DNA of 64,000 nucleotides from a bacterium (GCA_014896235.1 JADBKU010000016.1:1-64000), one strand, 5' to 3'. Numbered from the stretch's first letter, positions 37,024 through 46,418 are shown. Notes: generated from the letters alone by a model not told the origin. A program made the numbers and translations.

Positions 37024-37895
37024 TTCGGCGCGAGCGCTTCCATCGTGCGCTCGTCGGGCAGCGCCTCGCTGTCCACCTTGAGCGGCAGGATGCAAACGTG
37101 GGTCGCGCCGGCCTTGAGATGGGCGTCGATACGGTCGCGGATTTTCGTCTCCGTGCCCCACGCGACGATTGCATCGACCAGCGCGTCGCTGCAGCCGTTG
37201 GCGAAATCCTCGTCCTTCCAGCCCAGATTCTTCAGATTGTTGGTGTAGTTGGGCAGGCGCGGCACATAGGTCTTCATATAGGTGCGCGCCGCCGCGCGGG
37301 CTTTCGCCGCATCGGTCTCGAGCAGGACGGCCTGGGCGGCGCAGATCCAGGGCTTCGGTCCGATCGCCGCGCGCGTCTTCGCGGTATGCTCCGGCGGCAC
37401 GAAATAGGTATGCGTGCCGTTGGTCTCCGCGGCCGCCAGCGCGAGCATCTTCGGATGCAGCGCCGCGATCACGATCGGCACCTCCTCTTTCGGCGCGGGC
37501 GCCCGGTACAGCGCCGACTTCATCTTCGGCAGATATTCCTTCATGTAGCTGTAGGGCTTGTCGTACGAATGGCCGCGCAGGTTCGAGACCAGCGGCTTGT
37601 GGCTCACGCCGATGCCGAGCAGGAAGCGTCCGTTGGACAATTCGCCGACGGTCTTGGACGCCGCCGACATCGTGATCGGATCGCGCGCCCAGATATTCGC
37701 GATGCCGGTCGCGAAGATCAGGCGTTCGGTATGCGCCGCAAGATAGCCGGCATGCGCGAACGGCTCGCGGCCGACCGCCTCCGGAATCCATAATGCGCTG
37801 TAGCCGAGCTTTTCGACCTTGCGCGCGAACGCCGCCGTCTCCGGCGCCTTCATCCCGTCAAGAAAAAACCATACGCCGTGTTTGCCAAGTTCCAT
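37020..37895 (-). CDS. LLM-class oxidoreductase (F420-dependent type)
   Basis: 291 residues: the barrel begins GVWFFLDG and reads VEKLGYSALWIPEAVGREPF, ATGIANIWARDP, LSNGRFLLGIGVSH, patterns of the TIGR03620-like F420-dependent group. Substrate unknown. A coupled lipoprotein gene follows (GTGA overlap). It is convergent with the GST and divergent from the next LLM gene. Confidence 0.88.
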   Translation of the reverse strand: MELGKHGVWFFLDGMKAPETAAFARKVEKLGYSALWIPEAVGREPFAHAGYLAAHTERLIFATGIANIWARDPITMSAASKTVGELSNGRFLLGIGVSHKPLVSNLRGHSYDKPYSYMKEYLPKMKSALYRAPAPKEEVPIVIAALHPKMLALAAAETNGTHTYFVPPEHTAKTRAAIGPKPWICAAQAVLLETDAAKARAAARTYMKTYVPRLPNYTNNLKNLGWKDEDFANGCSDALVDAIVAWGTETKIRDRIDAHLKAGATHVCILPLKVDSEALPDERTMEALAPK

Positions 37896-38013
37896 GGCTT
37901 CGTAATAACCCGCCGCGCCGTTCGCGTAAAGCCGTCCGCGAGCATTTCCCTTCGGCCCGCCGGCCGCGCTAAAAGTCCCTCAATCAATCCTTTCGCCCGA
38001 GGAGCGCCGTATC

Positions 38014-38874
38014 ATGAAGATAGGCCTGTTGTTCGTCAATTCCGGCCCGTTCAGCAATCCCGACCTGCTTGCGCATCTGGCGGTCACGGCGGAAAAGTGC
38101 GGCGTCGAATCGCTCTGGACGGTCGAGCATGTCGTGATCCCGCAGGGCTACCAATCGCCCTATCCCTATTCGAAGAGCGGCAAGATTCCCGGCGGCGAGG
38201 ACGTTTCGATTCCCGATCCGCTGATTCCGCTCGGCTTTATCGCGGCGATCACCTCGAAGGTCAAACTCGCGACCGGCATCCTGATTCTCCCGCAGCGCCA
38301 TCCGCTCTATACCGCCAAGGAGGTCGCCACGCTCGACGTGCTCTCGCACGGCCGGATGATCCTCGGCATCGGCTCGGGATGGCTCAAGGAGGAATTCGAC
38401 GCGCTCGGCCTCGATTTCCATCATCGCGGCGCGCGGACCGACGAGGCGATCCAGGCAATGCGCGCGGTATGGAACAACAGTCCGTCAAGTTTCCACGGCA
38501 AACATTTCAACTTCGGCCCGCTGATGAGCTTTCCCAAGCCGGTCCAGAAAGGCGGCGTGCCGATTCACGTCGGCGGCCATTCGCCAGCGGCTGCGCGCCG
38601 TGCGGGCAAATACGGCGACGGCTTCTTCCCGGCGATCGGCGACCACGCCAAGCTCAAGGAGCTGTTCGGCCTCATGCGCGACGCCGCGAAACAGGCCGGC
38701 CGTAATCCCGACGCGATCGAACTTTCGTGCATGGGCCGCGCCGACGTCGACGCGCTCAAGTCGTATCGGGACATGGGAATTTCGCGCGCCGTCATCCCGC
38801 CGCCCGCCTTCGATAAGGACGGCCTGACGCGCGGACTCGAAAAACTCGCCAACGAGGTAATCGCGAAACTCTGA
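38014..38874 (+). CDS. LLM-class oxidoreductase (TIGR03619-like)
   Basis: 286 residues; GAGGAG eight bases before ATG. It begins KIGLLFVNSGPFSNPDLLAHL and contains TVEHVVIPQGYQSPYPYS, ATGILILPQRHP and RMILGIGSGWLKEEF. Tandem paralogue with 38918-39775, 43 bases downstream: both have HVGGHS-x-AAARRAG, GDGFFP, GRNPDAIE. Likely F420-dependent. Substrate unknown. Confidence 0.88.
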   Translation: MKIGLLFVNSGPFSNPDLLAHLAVTAEKCGVESLWTVEHVVIPQGYQSPYPYSKSGKIPGGEDVSIPDPLIPLGFIAAITSKVKLATGILILPQRHPLYTAKEVATLDVLSHGRMILGIGSGWLKEEFDALGLDFHHRGARTDEAIQAMRAVWNNSPSSFHGKHFNFGPLMSFPKPVQKGGVPIHVGGHSPAAARRAGKYGDGFFPAIGDHAKLKELFGLMRDAAKQAGRNPDAIELSCMGRADVDALKSYRDMGISRAVIPPPAFDKDGLTRGLEKLANEVIAKL

Positions 38875-38917
38875 CGCGCGCGCCTTGGCGACGCAACGAT
38901 CGAACGGAGTCGCAAGC

Positions 38918-39775
38918 ATGAAAGCGGGAATCATCTTCGCCAATTCCGGCCCCTTCAGCCGCCCGGAGCTGTTCGGACAACTCGCGCGCGAGGCCGAGGA
39001 ATTCGGCTTCGAATCGATCTGGACCGTAGAGCATGTCGTCGTTCCGCAGCCGCATACGCCCTACCCCGGCTCGAAGGACGGCCAGATGCCGGGCGGAGAC
39101 GACGTCGCGATTCCCGATCCGCTGATCCCGCTCGGCTACGCCGCCGCCCTCACCAGCCGCATCAAGCTCGCCACCGGCATCGTGATTCTTCCGCAACGCC
39201 ATCCGCTCTATCTCGCCAAGCAGCTCGCGACAATCGACCTGCTGTCGCACGGCCGGATGATCCTCGGCATCGGCAGCGGATGGATGAAGGAAGAGTTCGC
39301 CGCGGTGGGCGTCGATTTTCATCGGCGCGGCGCGATCACCGACGAATCGATTCAGGCGATGCGCGCGGTATGGAACGACAATCCCGCGAGCTTCCACGGC
39401 CAGCATTTTCATTTCCACGACGTTAAAAGCCTGCCCAAGCCGGTCCAGCCCGGCGGCGTGCCGATTCATGTCGGCGGCCATTCGGCGGCGGCCGCGCGCC
39501 GCGCCGGACGTTTCGGCGACGGTTTCTTTCCGACCATCGTCGATCCGGCCAAACTGAAAGCGATTTTCGCGACCGTCCGCGAGGAGGCGAAACACGCGGG
39601 ACGCAATCCCGACGCGATCGAGTTCACCGCGATGGGCGCGGCGAAGCTTGACGCCGTGCGCGCCGCCCAGGACGTGGGCGTTCAGCGCGTAGTGTTCGGT
39701 CCTCCGGCGAGCGATCCGGCTAGACTCCGCGCCGGACTCGAGCGGATCGCCAACGATATCATCGCGAAAATCTGA
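38918..39775 (+). CDS. LLM-class oxidoreductase (paralogue of 38014-38874)
   Basis: 285 residues; ATG 38918 has GGAG about nine bases upstream. KAGIIFANSGPFSRPELFGQL, WTVEHVVVPQPHTPYPGS, GIVILPQRHP, RMILGIGSGWMKEEF. Clear tandem duplication of the preceding gene with which it likely forms an operon. A 21-base gap leads to a SnoaL-like gene. Confidence 0.88.
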   Translation: MKAGIIFANSGPFSRPELFGQLAREAEEFGFESIWTVEHVVVPQPHTPYPGSKDGQMPGGDDVAIPDPLIPLGYAAALTSRIKLATGIVILPQRHPLYLAKQLATIDLLSHGRMILGIGSGWMKEEFAAVGVDFHRRGAITDESIQAMRAVWNDNPASFHGQHFHFHDVKSLPKPVQPGGVPIHVGGHSAAAARRAGRFGDGFFPTIVDPAKLKAIFATVREEAKHAGRNPDAIEFTAMGAAKLDAVRAAQDVGVQRVVFGPPASDPARLRAGLERIANDIIAKI

Positions 39776-39795
39776 AACCTGATGGAGATCCCACG

Positions 39796-40194
39796 ATGGA
39801 TGGCTCACCGATGACGCGCGAGCGGCTGGCCGATCTGACACGGCGGTTCGTCGATGCGTTCAATCGCATCGATCTCGACGCCGTGATGGAATTTTTTGCC
39901 GACGACGCGATCTATGACGAATTCAACGGCCGCCGCAATCGCGGACGCGACGCGATTCGCGCCGCCTTCACGCCGCAATTCACGGGCGCGTTCGGCCGGA
40001 TGCAATTCCTCGACGACGATCTCTTTATCGACGCGGCGACCGGCAAGGTGATGGCGAGCTGGCGCTGCACGCTCGACGTGAAGGGCCATCCGACTTCATG
40101 GCGCGGACTCGATTTGCTGCACTTCCGGCCCGACGGCAAGCTCGTCCAGAAACTCACCTACGCCAAGGCCAAAGCCCCGTTGTTCGAGGATTGA
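39796..40194 (+). CDS. SnoaL/NTF2-like protein
   Basis: 132 residues of a cone-shaped NTF2-like fold: LTRRFVDAFNRIDLDAVMEFF, then ADDAIYDEFNGRRNRGRDAIRAAF, and the C-terminal WRCTLDVKGHPTSWRGLDLLHF. Family members are cyclases, hydratases or ketosteroid-isomerase-like enzymes, or lack a known role. Co-transcription with the LLM pair is likely from the 20-base gap. Function unknown. Confidence 0.8.
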   Translation: MDGSPMTRERLADLTRRFVDAFNRIDLDAVMEFFADDAIYDEFNGRRNRGRDAIRAAFTPQFTGAFGRMQFLDDDLFIDAATGKVMASWRCTLDVKGHPTSWRGLDLLHFRPDGKLVQKLTYAKAKAPLFED

Positions 40195-40218
40195 ATTTGG
40201 TATTTATCATTCACTGAA

Positions 40219-40632
40219 TTAGAGCGTCCGCCGATTAATTCCTGTGCTACGAATAGCCGCAACGAACGGCGGCGGCCAAGCCCTCGCAACCCTGTCGATT
40301 TTTCGCAAATGACGTTCGAGCAACGCCGCCATCTCGGCAGCGGCCATATTGCCGGATGAATACGCAAATATTTTCAATCCGTGCCGTATGATTTGATCCC
40401 TTTCTAAGGGACTGTATCTCAGCGCTTTATCCTTGGTCAGGACAGCCCAACCGTTCGATGCTGGCAGCGGAAACCATTCCTCGTCCACTGTTCCGCGCGC
40501 GAAGTGTTTCAGGTGTCGTTCGTAAGGAAACCCGTGCTTCTCAAGAATCTCAAGTATCTTTTTACAGTCGCAGAGATTTTCATCGAGATACAGAATGGTT
40601 TGGAAATTATGCCGCTGATTTGCGGTACTCAC
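40219..40632 (-). CDS. PIN-like toxin of the VapC45 type
   Basis: About 137 residues from GTG 40632, a length near that of the mycobacterial VapC45 (from memory); ATG 40677 would add 15 Lys/Arg-rich residues. It opens with ILYLDENLCDCKKILEILEKHGFPYERH, a first acidic site (LDE) of PIN-like nucleases, with D/E residues near EEWF and LTKDKALRY. Its upstream neighbour, overlapping by 26 bases, is a DUF433/HTH protein like VapB45, which supports the pair. AT-richer DNA than its surroundings. Confidence 0.65.
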   Translation of the reverse strand: MSTANQRHNFQTILYLDENLCDCKKILEILEKHGFPYERHLKHFARGTVDEEWFPLPASNGWAVLTKDKALRYSPLERDQIIRHGLKIFAYSSGNMAAAEMAALLERHLRKIDRVARAWPPPFVAAIRSTGINRRTL

Positions 40633-41293
40633 CTTCCCATCTGATCGCTTCCCAGATTTCTTCTTCCGTCCGGCCATACTCGTCCGCCAACGACTTTGGA
40701 TCCTCCCTGGCCGCGAACCGCGACGCGATGACGGCGGTGCTGATGCCGGTACCATCGATCACTGATCTTCCGGATGAAATCATCGGGCTCATCGAGATGA
40801 TCATTGGCTCATTTGCTCGTTCCCGGTAGACGAACGGGTAATATTTGACTGGTCCCTCTGCGCTAACGACAACACGTTTCAAATATATGTCGATAATGCT
40901 CTTAAGCGTGAGCTGGCCTCCGCGGGACAAATTCACCGCGACGCTCTCTTCCGACTCCTGATGAAAAAGGTCAACGCCATCCGTTTTGAACCGGCGGTCA
41001 AGCAGCGGATGATCCGTGTTGAAACTTCTTTTAAGAAATTCAAGTCCATTACGGACTTTGGCCATGCGCAACCTGTATCGGACCGTCAGTGCTTTCAGTG
41101 TATGGCACTCAAGCAAGTTCACGAACGAGAGTTCCGGCGGCGTGTGCGACGCTAGTTCTATCAGCGCTTTGCGATGACCGCGGCCGGCAATCCAATACAT
41201 GAGCGTCGTATAATTGACACTCAAGATTCGCGCCGCTTCAGCGGGACTATAGGCTGGCGCCAAGAGAATTCTATTTTTCGCCCAGTCGTTCAT
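40607..41293 (-). CDS. HTH/DUF433 antitoxin of the VapB45 type
   Basis: 228 residues from ATG 41293 (GAAGAAG upstream; the frame extends to 41323). N-terminal MerR-like helix-turn-helix YSPAEAARILSVNYTTLMYWI (residues 16-36 in this count) and C-terminal DUF433: SMSPMISSGRSVIDGTGIST, EEIWEAIRWE. Overlaps the PIN-like toxin gene by 26 bases. Length and layout agree with VapB45. Acts as DNA-binding autorepressor and toxin inhibitor, by family. Confidence 0.75.
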   Translation of the reverse strand: MNDWAKNRILLAPAYSPAEAARILSVNYTTLMYWIAGRGHRKALIELASHTPPELSFVNLLECHTLKALTVRYRLRMAKVRNGLEFLKRSFNTDHPLLDRRFKTDGVDLFHQESEESVAVNLSRGGQLTLKSIIDIYLKRVVVSAEGPVKYYPFVYRERANEPMIISMSPMISSGRSVIDGTGISTAVIASRFAAREDPKSLADEYGRTEEEIWEAIRWEGEYRKSAA

Positions 41294-41368
41294 TTCACTT
41301 CTTCTTCGATTCTCTACCATCACCAGTCGTCGTCAAACAATATCTCTCAAACTGGCCGCGCGGCGAGT

Positions 41369-42154
41369 TCAAACTGATTTGATCGCGCCGCCTTCGATCC
41401 GAATCAGCGAACCCGTGATATAGCCCGCCAGCGGACTCGCGATAAACGCCGCCAGCGCGCCGAACTCCGCCGGATCGCCCATCCGGCCCACCGGAATCTG
41501 TTTGGCCGCGCGTTCGGCGAATTCGTCGGCCGAGATCTGCTGCCGCGCCGCCATGCTCCGCTGCACCTGCATCACGCGGTCGGTCTTGAAGGCGCCAGGC
41601 AGGAGCGTATTGACCGTAACGCCTTCCGCCGCGACCTCGCCCGCCAGCGTCTTGGCCCATCCGACGACCGCGCCGCGCAGGGTGTTCGAGACCGCGATAA
41701 TCGGAATCGGCTGCACCACCGATTCGGAAGCGACGTTGATAATCCTGCCCCATCGGCGCGAGCGCATGTCGGGCAGCACCAGTTCGGTCACGCGGAACGT
41801 GTTGAGCACCATCGCGCGGAACTGCTGCTCCCAGACTTCCGGCGCGACTCCGATCGCGCGCGACGGCGGCGGGCCGCCCGAATTGTTCAGCAGAATATCG
41901 ATCGGACCTAACTCCTTGCGCGCGTGCGCGACCGCGCGCTCGATACTTGGCCAATCCGACATGTCGGCGGCGACGCCGATCGCGCGCCCGCCCCGGCTTT
42001 TGATTTCCGCGACCGCCTGATCGATCGCCTCCTGGCCGCGCGCCGCGATCGCGACCGCGACGCCTTCGCCGGCGAGCGCGTCGGCCACGCCCCGCCCGAG
42101 TCCCTTGCTCCCGCCAAATACGATCGCGGTCTTCCCCGCCAGTTTCAGATCCAT
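41369..42154 (-). CDS. SDR-family protein with altered active site
   Basis: 261 residues. The nucleotide site FGGSKGLG and NNSGGPPPS are SDR-like, and the fold ends IRIEGGAIKSV. At the catalytic Tyr-x3-Lys position it reads AVSNTLRGAVVG (S156 and R160), so the Tyr/Lys pair is replaced by Ser/Arg. Some FabG-like 3-oxoacyl reductase relatives have this form. The substrate and activity are uncertain. Divergent from the crotonase-like gene at 42345. Confidence 0.85.
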   Translation of the reverse strand: MDLKLAGKTAIVFGGSKGLGRGVADALAGEGVAVAIAARGQEAIDQAVAEIKSRGGRAIGVAADMSDWPSIERAVAHARKELGPIDILLNNSGGPPPSRAIGVAPEVWEQQFRAMVLNTFRVTELVLPDMRSRRWGRIINVASESVVQPIPIIAVSNTLRGAVVGWAKTLAGEVAAEGVTVNTLLPGAFKTDRVMQVQRSMAARQQISADEFAERAAKQIPVGRMGDPAEFGALAAFIASPLAGYITGSLIRIEGGAIKSV

Positions 42155-42344
42155 CGCTCAATCGCTCCTTTGAATTCTTTGCTATGGCTCCCCGCGCCCG
42201 TCATCTTCGTTGATCGCGACAAAAAATTACAATCGCGCTGATCATAAATCCTGCAGTAAATGACCCACGTCGCTTTTCACTCACCAGCGAAATGTGCTCA
42301 AAGAATCATCGAAACACGCGCCAGCGTCAGCGAGGATTGCGCCG

Positions 42345-43139
42345 ATGAGCACCGCCGAAAAACCCGTACTGGTCCATCATGAAGCCCCCCTCGGATGGAT
42401 CGTCATCAACCGCCCGCAGGTCAAAAACGCGCTCAACTTCGAGGCCTGGAAAGGCATCGTCAGCGCGGTCGAAGAGCTCAACGCCGACCCCGACGTGCGG
42501 GTTATCGTGATGCGCGGTTCGACGCTCGACTCCTTCATCTCCGGCGCGGACATCTCCGAATTCCCGAGCCATCGCGCGAACGCCGAGCAGGCCCGCGCCT
42601 ACCGTTCGGCGCCGTCCAACGCGACCAGCGCGCTGGCCAACTCGCCGAAGCCCGTGGTCGCGATGATCGCCGGAATCTGTATCGGCGGCGGACTGCAGGT
42701 CGCCCTCTCGTGCGACGTCCGGATCGCCGCGCGCGGCACGCGGATGGGCATCCCGGCGGCGCGGCTCGGCCTCGCCTATCCGCTCGACGGCGTGCTCTCG
42801 CTGATGCAGATCGCGGGACCGGCCAACGCGCGCGACATCCTGATGTCGGCGCGGATTTTCGACTCCGAAGAGGGGTACGCGATGGGCCTCGTCAACAAGC
42901 TGGTCGATAAGGACGAACTCGAGGCCGTCGTGCGCGACTACGCCGGCCGGATGGCGATGAACGCGCCGCTGACGATGGCCGCCGCCAAGATGACGATTCG
43001 CGAGGGACTGCGCGACGGCGCCGAACGCGACAGCGCCGCGATCGCCGAGATGGTCGCGCGATGCTTCAACAGCGAGGATTATCGCGAAGGCGTCAAGGCG
43101 TTCATGGAAAAACGCCCGCCGCGATTTCAAGGCCGTTAG
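42345..43139 (+). CDS. Enoyl-CoA hydratase/crotonase-family protein lacking catalytic glutamates
   Basis: 264 residues from ATG 42345 (GAGG upstream). The fold is clear: SFISGADISEFP, then ICIGGGLQVALSCDVRIA, LGLAYPLDGVLSLMQ. Compared with rat crotonase, E144 is Q118 (GGGLQ) and E164 is A138 (GIPAARLG), so it should not hydrate enoyl-CoA in the normal way. Crotonase relatives with other residues do isomerase, hydrolase or decarboxylase chemistry. Alignment by eye. Confidence 0.88.
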   Translation: MSTAEKPVLVHHEAPLGWIVINRPQVKNALNFEAWKGIVSAVEELNADPDVRVIVMRGSTLDSFISGADISEFPSHRANAEQARAYRSAPSNATSALANSPKPVVAMIAGICIGGGLQVALSCDVRIAARGTRMGIPAARLGLAYPLDGVLSLMQIAGPANARDILMSARIFDSEEGYAMGLVNKLVDKDELEAVVRDYAGRMAMNAPLTMAAAKMTIREGLRDGAERDSAAIAEMVARCFNSEDYREGVKAFMEKRPPRFQGR

Positions 43140-43212
43140 CCGGCGGCCATCTCGCGACACTTTCGTAATCCTTTGAAATCATTGAGTAATTCCAACAATT
43201 CAAATTTCAGCA

Positions 43213-43256
43213 TTGACAAACAGTCCAGACTGATTGTAACAGTCCAGCTCGATTGT
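43213..43256 (+). promoter_or_regulatory. Promoter and operator of the TetR-P450 operon
   Basis: A perfect -35 TTGACA (43213-43218) is followed after 16 bases by TGTAAC (43235-43240). Two copies of CAGTCCAG-N3-GATTGT start at 43221 and 43240, 19 bases apart. The first contains the perfect palindrome CAGTC-CA-GACTG (43221-43232). Operator sites laid across the -35/-10 spacer point to repression by the TetR protein encoded just downstream. Confidence 0.6.
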
Positions 43257-43342
43257 GTATCCGGGCGCTGAACGGCGCCTAGTGGCGCCGCGGGACGTCG
43301 CAGGACGGTCTCGGCGGACGCGGAACGGATAACAAGTCGCTC

Positions 43343-43993
43343 ATGTCCGTATTACAAGAAGAACGCAGCGCCGAAACCCGGCGCAAACTGCTAGACGCGA
43401 CGCTCGAATGCCTGCACGAGTTCGGCTACGCGGGCACAACCACGATCGAAATCGCGCGGCGGGCGGGAGTGTCGCGCGGCGCCCAGTTGCATCACTACCC
43501 CCGCAAGCAGGAACTCGTCGCGAGCGCGCTGGAGCATGTGTTCACGCTCCGGCTCGAACAGTTCCGCAACGCCGCGGTCGAGCTTCCGGCCGGCCGCGAG
43601 GCGCGCGTCAACGCCTTGATCGACCTGCTCTGGCCGGCCTTCCGCGGCCCGGCGTTTTACGCCTGGCTGGAGTTGGTGGTCGCGTCGCGGACCGACGCCG
43701 CCCTGCGCGACGCCGTGCGCGCCGCGAGCCGGCGCTTCGAAGAGGGCGTGCGGCGGATTCTGGCCGCGATTTTCGGCGTGAGCGAGGACGCGCGCGGCGC
43801 GGCGGGCGCGATCGAGTTCGTGGTCTTCGGACTGCTCGAATCGCTCGCGATCGAGCATTCGCTGCGCGACGCGGAAGGCGCCGACCGCGCCGAATTCGAG
43901 GCCGCTATCGGGTTTCTGAAGAATCTTGCCAATTTTATCGTGGACCGGTCCGTCGGCCCGGTCTGCAATACGCCAGGCGAGGCCGGCCGCTGA
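43343..43993 (+). CDS. TetR/AcrR-family transcriptional regulator
   Basis: 216 residues. DNA-binding N-terminus TTIEIARRAGVSRGAQLHHYPRKQELV (helix-turn-helix at about residues 33-53), with a ligand-binding C-terminal domain. It is the first gene of a run with two P450s, an MFS carrier and a DUF192 protein; its stop overlaps the first P450 start (TGATG). Likely an autorepressor released by the P450 substrate or product. The palindrome at 43221-43232 is a candidate operator. Confidence 0.92.
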   Translation: MSVLQEERSAETRRKLLDATLECLHEFGYAGTTTIEIARRAGVSRGAQLHHYPRKQELVASALEHVFTLRLEQFRNAAVELPAGREARVNALIDLLWPAFRGPAFYAWLELVVASRTDAALRDAVRAASRRFEEGVRRILAAIFGVSEDARGAAGAIEFVVFGLLESLAIEHSLRDAEGADRAEFEAAIGFLKNLANFIVDRSVGPVCNTPGEAGR

Positions 43994-45192
43994 TGGACGA
44001 ACAGATTTATTTCAACCCGTGGGATCCCGCGTTCCGCGACAATCCCTATCCGCACTACAAGCCGCTATACGGCCGCCCGCCGCATCTGCTCAACCTGTTC
44101 ATCCCGATGGCGCTGGTCGCGAATTACGCCGACGCGGTCGAGATTCTGGGCGACCATCGCCGCTTTTCCAGCTCGGACCAGGCGAACCGAACGTTTGAAG
44201 AGCAGGACCGAACGCTGTTCGCGGGCGCGGCGACGATGCTGTTTTCGGATCCGCCAACGCATACGCGGCTGCGCAAGCTGGTAAGCCGCGCGTTCACGCC
44301 CAAGCGAATCAAGGACCTCGAACCGCGGATTCGTGAAATCACCGCGACGCTGCTCGATCGAGCGGCCTCGCGCGGCGCGTTCGAGGTCGTCGCCGACCTC
44401 GCGACTCCCCTGCCCGTGATGGTGATCGCGGAGATGCTCGGCGTTCCGCCGGGCGATTACGAACAGTTCAAGCATTGGTCGGACAAGATTATCGAGAGCG
44501 ACAATGTGCCGCCCGGGATGCCGCTGCCGGACGAGATCAAGCAGGCGGCGCAGGAGTTGCGCGGCTACTTCGCGCAGGCGATCGAGAGCCGCCGGCGCGA
44601 ACCCGGCGCGGATTTGATCAGCGCGCTGGTCGCCGCGCATGACGAAGATGACGCCCTGAGCGCCGGCGAATTGCTCGCGTTCGTGCTGCTCCTGCTGCTG
44701 GCCGGCAACGAGACCACGACCAATCTGATCGGCAACGGGATGCTCGCGCTCGGGCGCAATCCCGACCAACTCGAATTGTTGCGATCGCGGCCGGATTTGA
44801 CCGCGCAAGCTGTCGAAGAAATGTTGCGATACGACGGGCCGGTACAATCCACGGTGCGCTACAACGTCGAGCCGGTCGAAATCAGCGGCGCGCGGATCGA
44901 GCCGAACACAACCATTTTCGTGATTCTGGCGGCGGCGAATCGCGATCCGGCGCGTTATGCGAATGCGGACAAATTCGATATCACGCGCGAGCCGATCGGC
45001 CATCTCGCCTTCGGCGACGGGATTCATTTCTGCCTCGGCGCGGCGCTGGCGCGGCTGGAAGCGACGATCGCGTTCGGCGCGGCGCTCGAGCGTTTTCCGC
45101 GGCTGCGGCTGGCCGAGCGCGACGCGCCGTTGCGGTACAAGGGTTCGTATTTTCTGCGCGGCTTGAGCGCGCTCACGCTGGCAATAGATTAA
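43993..45192 (+). CDS. Cytochrome P450 (first of a tandem pair)
   Basis: 399 residues, soluble bacterial type. I-helix [15 protein letters not shown] supplies the oxygen-activating acid/Thr pair (ET), EMLRYDGPVQ is the ExxR helix, and the haem loop FGDGIHFCLGAALARLE places the thiolate at C347. It opens IYFNPWDPAFRDNPYPHY. The start overlaps the TetR stop by one base. A redox partner is not in the window. The close paralogue at 45207 follows 14 bases later. Substrate unknown; acyl or terpenoid/steroid-like substrates are usual for this class. Confidence 0.95.
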   Translation: MDEQIYFNPWDPAFRDNPYPHYKPLYGRPPHLLNLFIPMALVANYADAVEILGDHRRFSSSDQANRTFEEQDRTLFAGAATMLFSDPPTHTRLRKLVSRAFTPKRIKDLEPRIREITATLLDRAASRGAFEVVADLATPLPVMVIAEMLGVPPGDYEQFKHWSDKIIESDNVPPGMPLPDEIKQAAQELRGYFAQAIESRRREPGADLISALVAAHDEDDALSAGELLAFVLLLLLAGNETTTNLIGNGMLALGRNPDQLELLRSRPDLTAQAVEEMLRYDGPVQSTVRYNVEPVEISGARIEPNTTIFVILAAANRDPARYANADKFDITREPIGHLAFGDGIHFCLGAALARLEATIAFGAALERFPRLRLAERDAPLRYKGSYFLRGLSALTLAID

Positions 45193-45206
45193 AGCGAGGC
45201 AAACCG

Positions 45207-46418
45207 ATGGCGGCTGCGATCGAAAACGAACCGATCTATTTCAATCCGTGGGACGAGGCATACCGCGCGAATCCATATCCGTACTACGCGCCGCTTTATC
45301 GCCGTCCGCCCCATCTGATGAATCTCTTCATCCCGATGGCGCTGGTGGCGCGGCATGCCGACTGCACGGCGATTCTGCGCGATTACGAAAACTTCTCGAG
45401 CGTGCCCCCGATGTCGCCGTTTCTCGAACAACGCCTGGCGGTGTTCGGCACGGCGCCGCGCGTAGTCTTTTCCGATCCGCCCGTCCATACCCGACTGCGC
45501 AAGCTGGTGAGCAAGGCCTTCACGCCGCGGCGAATCCGCGATCTTGAGCCGCGAATTCGCGAAATCGCGGCGTCGTTGATGGCCAAGGCGAAGGCGAACG
45601 GAAAATTCGAGGTGATGGCCGACCTGGCGAATCCCCTGCCGGTGATGGTCATCTCGGAAATGCTCGGCATCGAGGCGCGCGATTACGAAAACTTCAAGCA
45701 CTGGTCGGACGTCGTCGTCGAGTCCGACATGATTCCGCCGGGCGTGCCGCTGCCCGACCGGGTAAAGGAGGCGTTCGGCGCGTTGCGCGCGTTTTTTATC
45801 GAGGAAATTGAGCGGCGCCGGCGCGAGCCCGGCGACGATCTCGTCAGCGCGCTGGTCTCGGCCCGCGACGACGCCGACGCCCTGACCGAAGAGGAACTGA
45901 TCGCTTTCGTAGTCCTCCTGTTGATGGCCGGAAACGAGACCACGACCAATCTGATCGGCAACGGGATGCTCGCGCTCGGACGCAATCTTGACCAACTCGA
46001 ACTGCTGCGGACGCATCCCGAATTGACGCCGCGGGCGATCGAGGAAATGCTGCGCTACGATTGTCCTGTTCAATCGGCGGCGCGCTATCCCAAGCATGAC
46101 GTTGTCGTCGATGGCGTCGAAATCAAGGTCAACACGCCGACTTTTATTATCGTCGCGGCGGCGAATCGGGACCCGGAAAAATTCGACCATCCGGAGCGGT
46201 TCGATATCACGCGCGAGCCGAACGAGCATCTGGCGTTCGGCGACGGCATCCATTACTGCCTCGGCGCGTCGCTGGCGCGGATGGAAGGCGCAATCGCAAT
46301 TAGCGCGGCATTGCAAACCTTCCCGCGTTTACGGTTGTCCGATCCCGATGCGCCTTTGACGTACAAGGGATCGTATTTCCTCCGTGGTCTGAGTTCGCTC
46401 ACAATGGCGGTGGACTGA
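45207..46418 (+). CDS. Cytochrome P450 (second of a tandem pair)
   Basis: 403 residues; [45 protein letters not shown] with thiolate C351. Shares most of its sequence layout with the preceding P450 ([35 protein letters not shown] in pieces), so it is a tandem duplicate with diverged substrate-recognition regions. Gap to the first P450 14 bases. Confidence 0.95.
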   Translation: MAAAIENEPIYFNPWDEAYRANPYPYYAPLYRRPPHLMNLFIPMALVARHADCTAILRDYENFSSVPPMSPFLEQRLAVFGTAPRVVFSDPPVHTRLRKLVSKAFTPRRIRDLEPRIREIAASLMAKAKANGKFEVMADLANPLPVMVISEMLGIEARDYENFKHWSDVVVESDMIPPGVPLPDRVKEAFGALRAFFIEEIERRRREPGDDLVSALVSARDDADALTEEELIAFVVLLLMAGNETTTNLIGNGMLALGRNLDQLELLRTHPELTPRAIEEMLRYDCPVQSAARYPKHDVVVDGVEIKVNTPTFIIVAAANRDPEKFDHPERFDITREPNEHLAFGDGIHYCLGASLARMEGAIAISAALQTFPRLRLSDPDAPLTYKGSYFLRGLSSLTMAVD

